64,000 nucleotides of DNA from Opisthocomus hoazin (lineage: Eukaryota > Chordata > Aves > Opisthocomiformes > Opisthocomidae). The stretch spans positions 74,023,403 to 74,087,402 of the forward strand of contig NC_134419.1 in assembly GCF_030867145.1 (NCBI RefSeq), read 5' to 3'. The notes under the pieces were generated by a model. That model made no database searches. It was not told where the DNA came from and saw only the letters and a list, made by a program, of their open reading frames with translations. This document shows, one piece after another, positions 63,557 through 64,000 of the stretch. Within the stretch, counting starts at the first letter, position 1; each line of letters begins with the position of its first letter. The position numbers and the translations under genes are program-made.

Positions 63557-64000
63557 CTGTGAAAAGAAGCACAGCTATATGAGGGTAATATTAATAACCT
63601 GCAAAATAAAAACTAAAAGGAACCACACACACTGTATTGTGAGCATAATTTTTTCTTATAAATTCAGTTAGCCCTAAAACTACAGTCATTCCTGAACTCT
63701 CCCTATTGCTTCTTTACCTGTTAGAAAAAAGCAGTAGGACAAAAAAAATAACATGTAATAAACATGCAACCTATCCACATAACCTATACTGGCTAAAACT
63801 AGAATGTTCAAATTTGAAGTATAAGAGAAACAAAGTTTCCTTTTCTAATATTCTATTGGCTATGGTCCTCTAAGGTTTACTGTTCTATAAATTACTGTAA
63901 CAATTCTATCTAATTTACCATGCATTTTCTAAATAGTTAAATGTCTTCTGCCTAGTGATACAAAATATATGAAATATTAAAAAATCGAAAAAGAGGAAAA
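63557..64000 (-). other. TIAL1: TIAL1 intron running off the right edge
   Basis: AT-rich intronic sequence upstream of the RRM2 exon. I saw no sequence for the preceding TIAL1 exon (VFVGDLSPEI region) before the edge. Confidence 0.85.

Overview
The window is vertebrate nuclear DNA, most likely from a bird. It has spliced genes with GT/AG introns, CpG-rich promoter sequence, and CR1 LINE copies ending in the avian-type ATTCTGTG octamer tail. It also has a solo LTR whose sequence resembles LTRs common in bird genomes. Two genes can be identified confidently by exon-level reading. They are RGS10 (minus strand, all five coding exons, 181 codons, every splice phase consistent) and the downstream two thirds of TIAL1/TIAR (minus strand, seven exons, 5' part beyond the right edge). 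Their order and shared orientation match the human 10q26.11 neighbourhood (GRK5 - RGS10 - TIAL1 - BAG3). GRK5 coding sequence was not found.

Layout: 1-5.5 kb is gene-poor. At 5.55-8.25 kb on the minus strand there is a candidate two-exon protein gene of 233 codons that I cannot assign to any family. It has a strong acceptor, matching phases and a downstream AATAAA. A nested palindrome carrying octamer-like motifs lies at 9.5 kb and a 25-base C run at 14.0 kb. At 15.9-17.6 kb one plus-strand CR1 faces two minus-strand CR1 copies across a GC-rich block that contains a near-consensus CTCF motif. The interval 17.6-26.6 kb is intergenic, with a 35-bp tandem duplication and a GC/CpG cluster at 21.3-22.1 kb. 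RGS10 fills 26.6-44.3 kb; its CpG island and a 70-bp tandem repeat lie at 43.8-44.7 kb. The 44.7-56.7 kb stretch is AT-rich intergenic sequence, possibly including extended TIAL1 3' UTR. TIAL1 occupies 56.7 kb to the right edge. Its largest intron seen here (59.7-63.5 kb) holds one partial and one near-complete copy of an endogenous-retrovirus LTR in tandem.

Functionally, RGS10 is a small GTPase-activating protein that switches off Gi-class G-protein signalling. TIAL1 is an RNA-binding regulator of splicing and translation found in stress granules. They are neighbours by conserved synteny rather than by a shared pathway. I found no tRNA, rRNA or CRISPR array. Nearly all other open reading frames look like chance openings in non-coding DNA.
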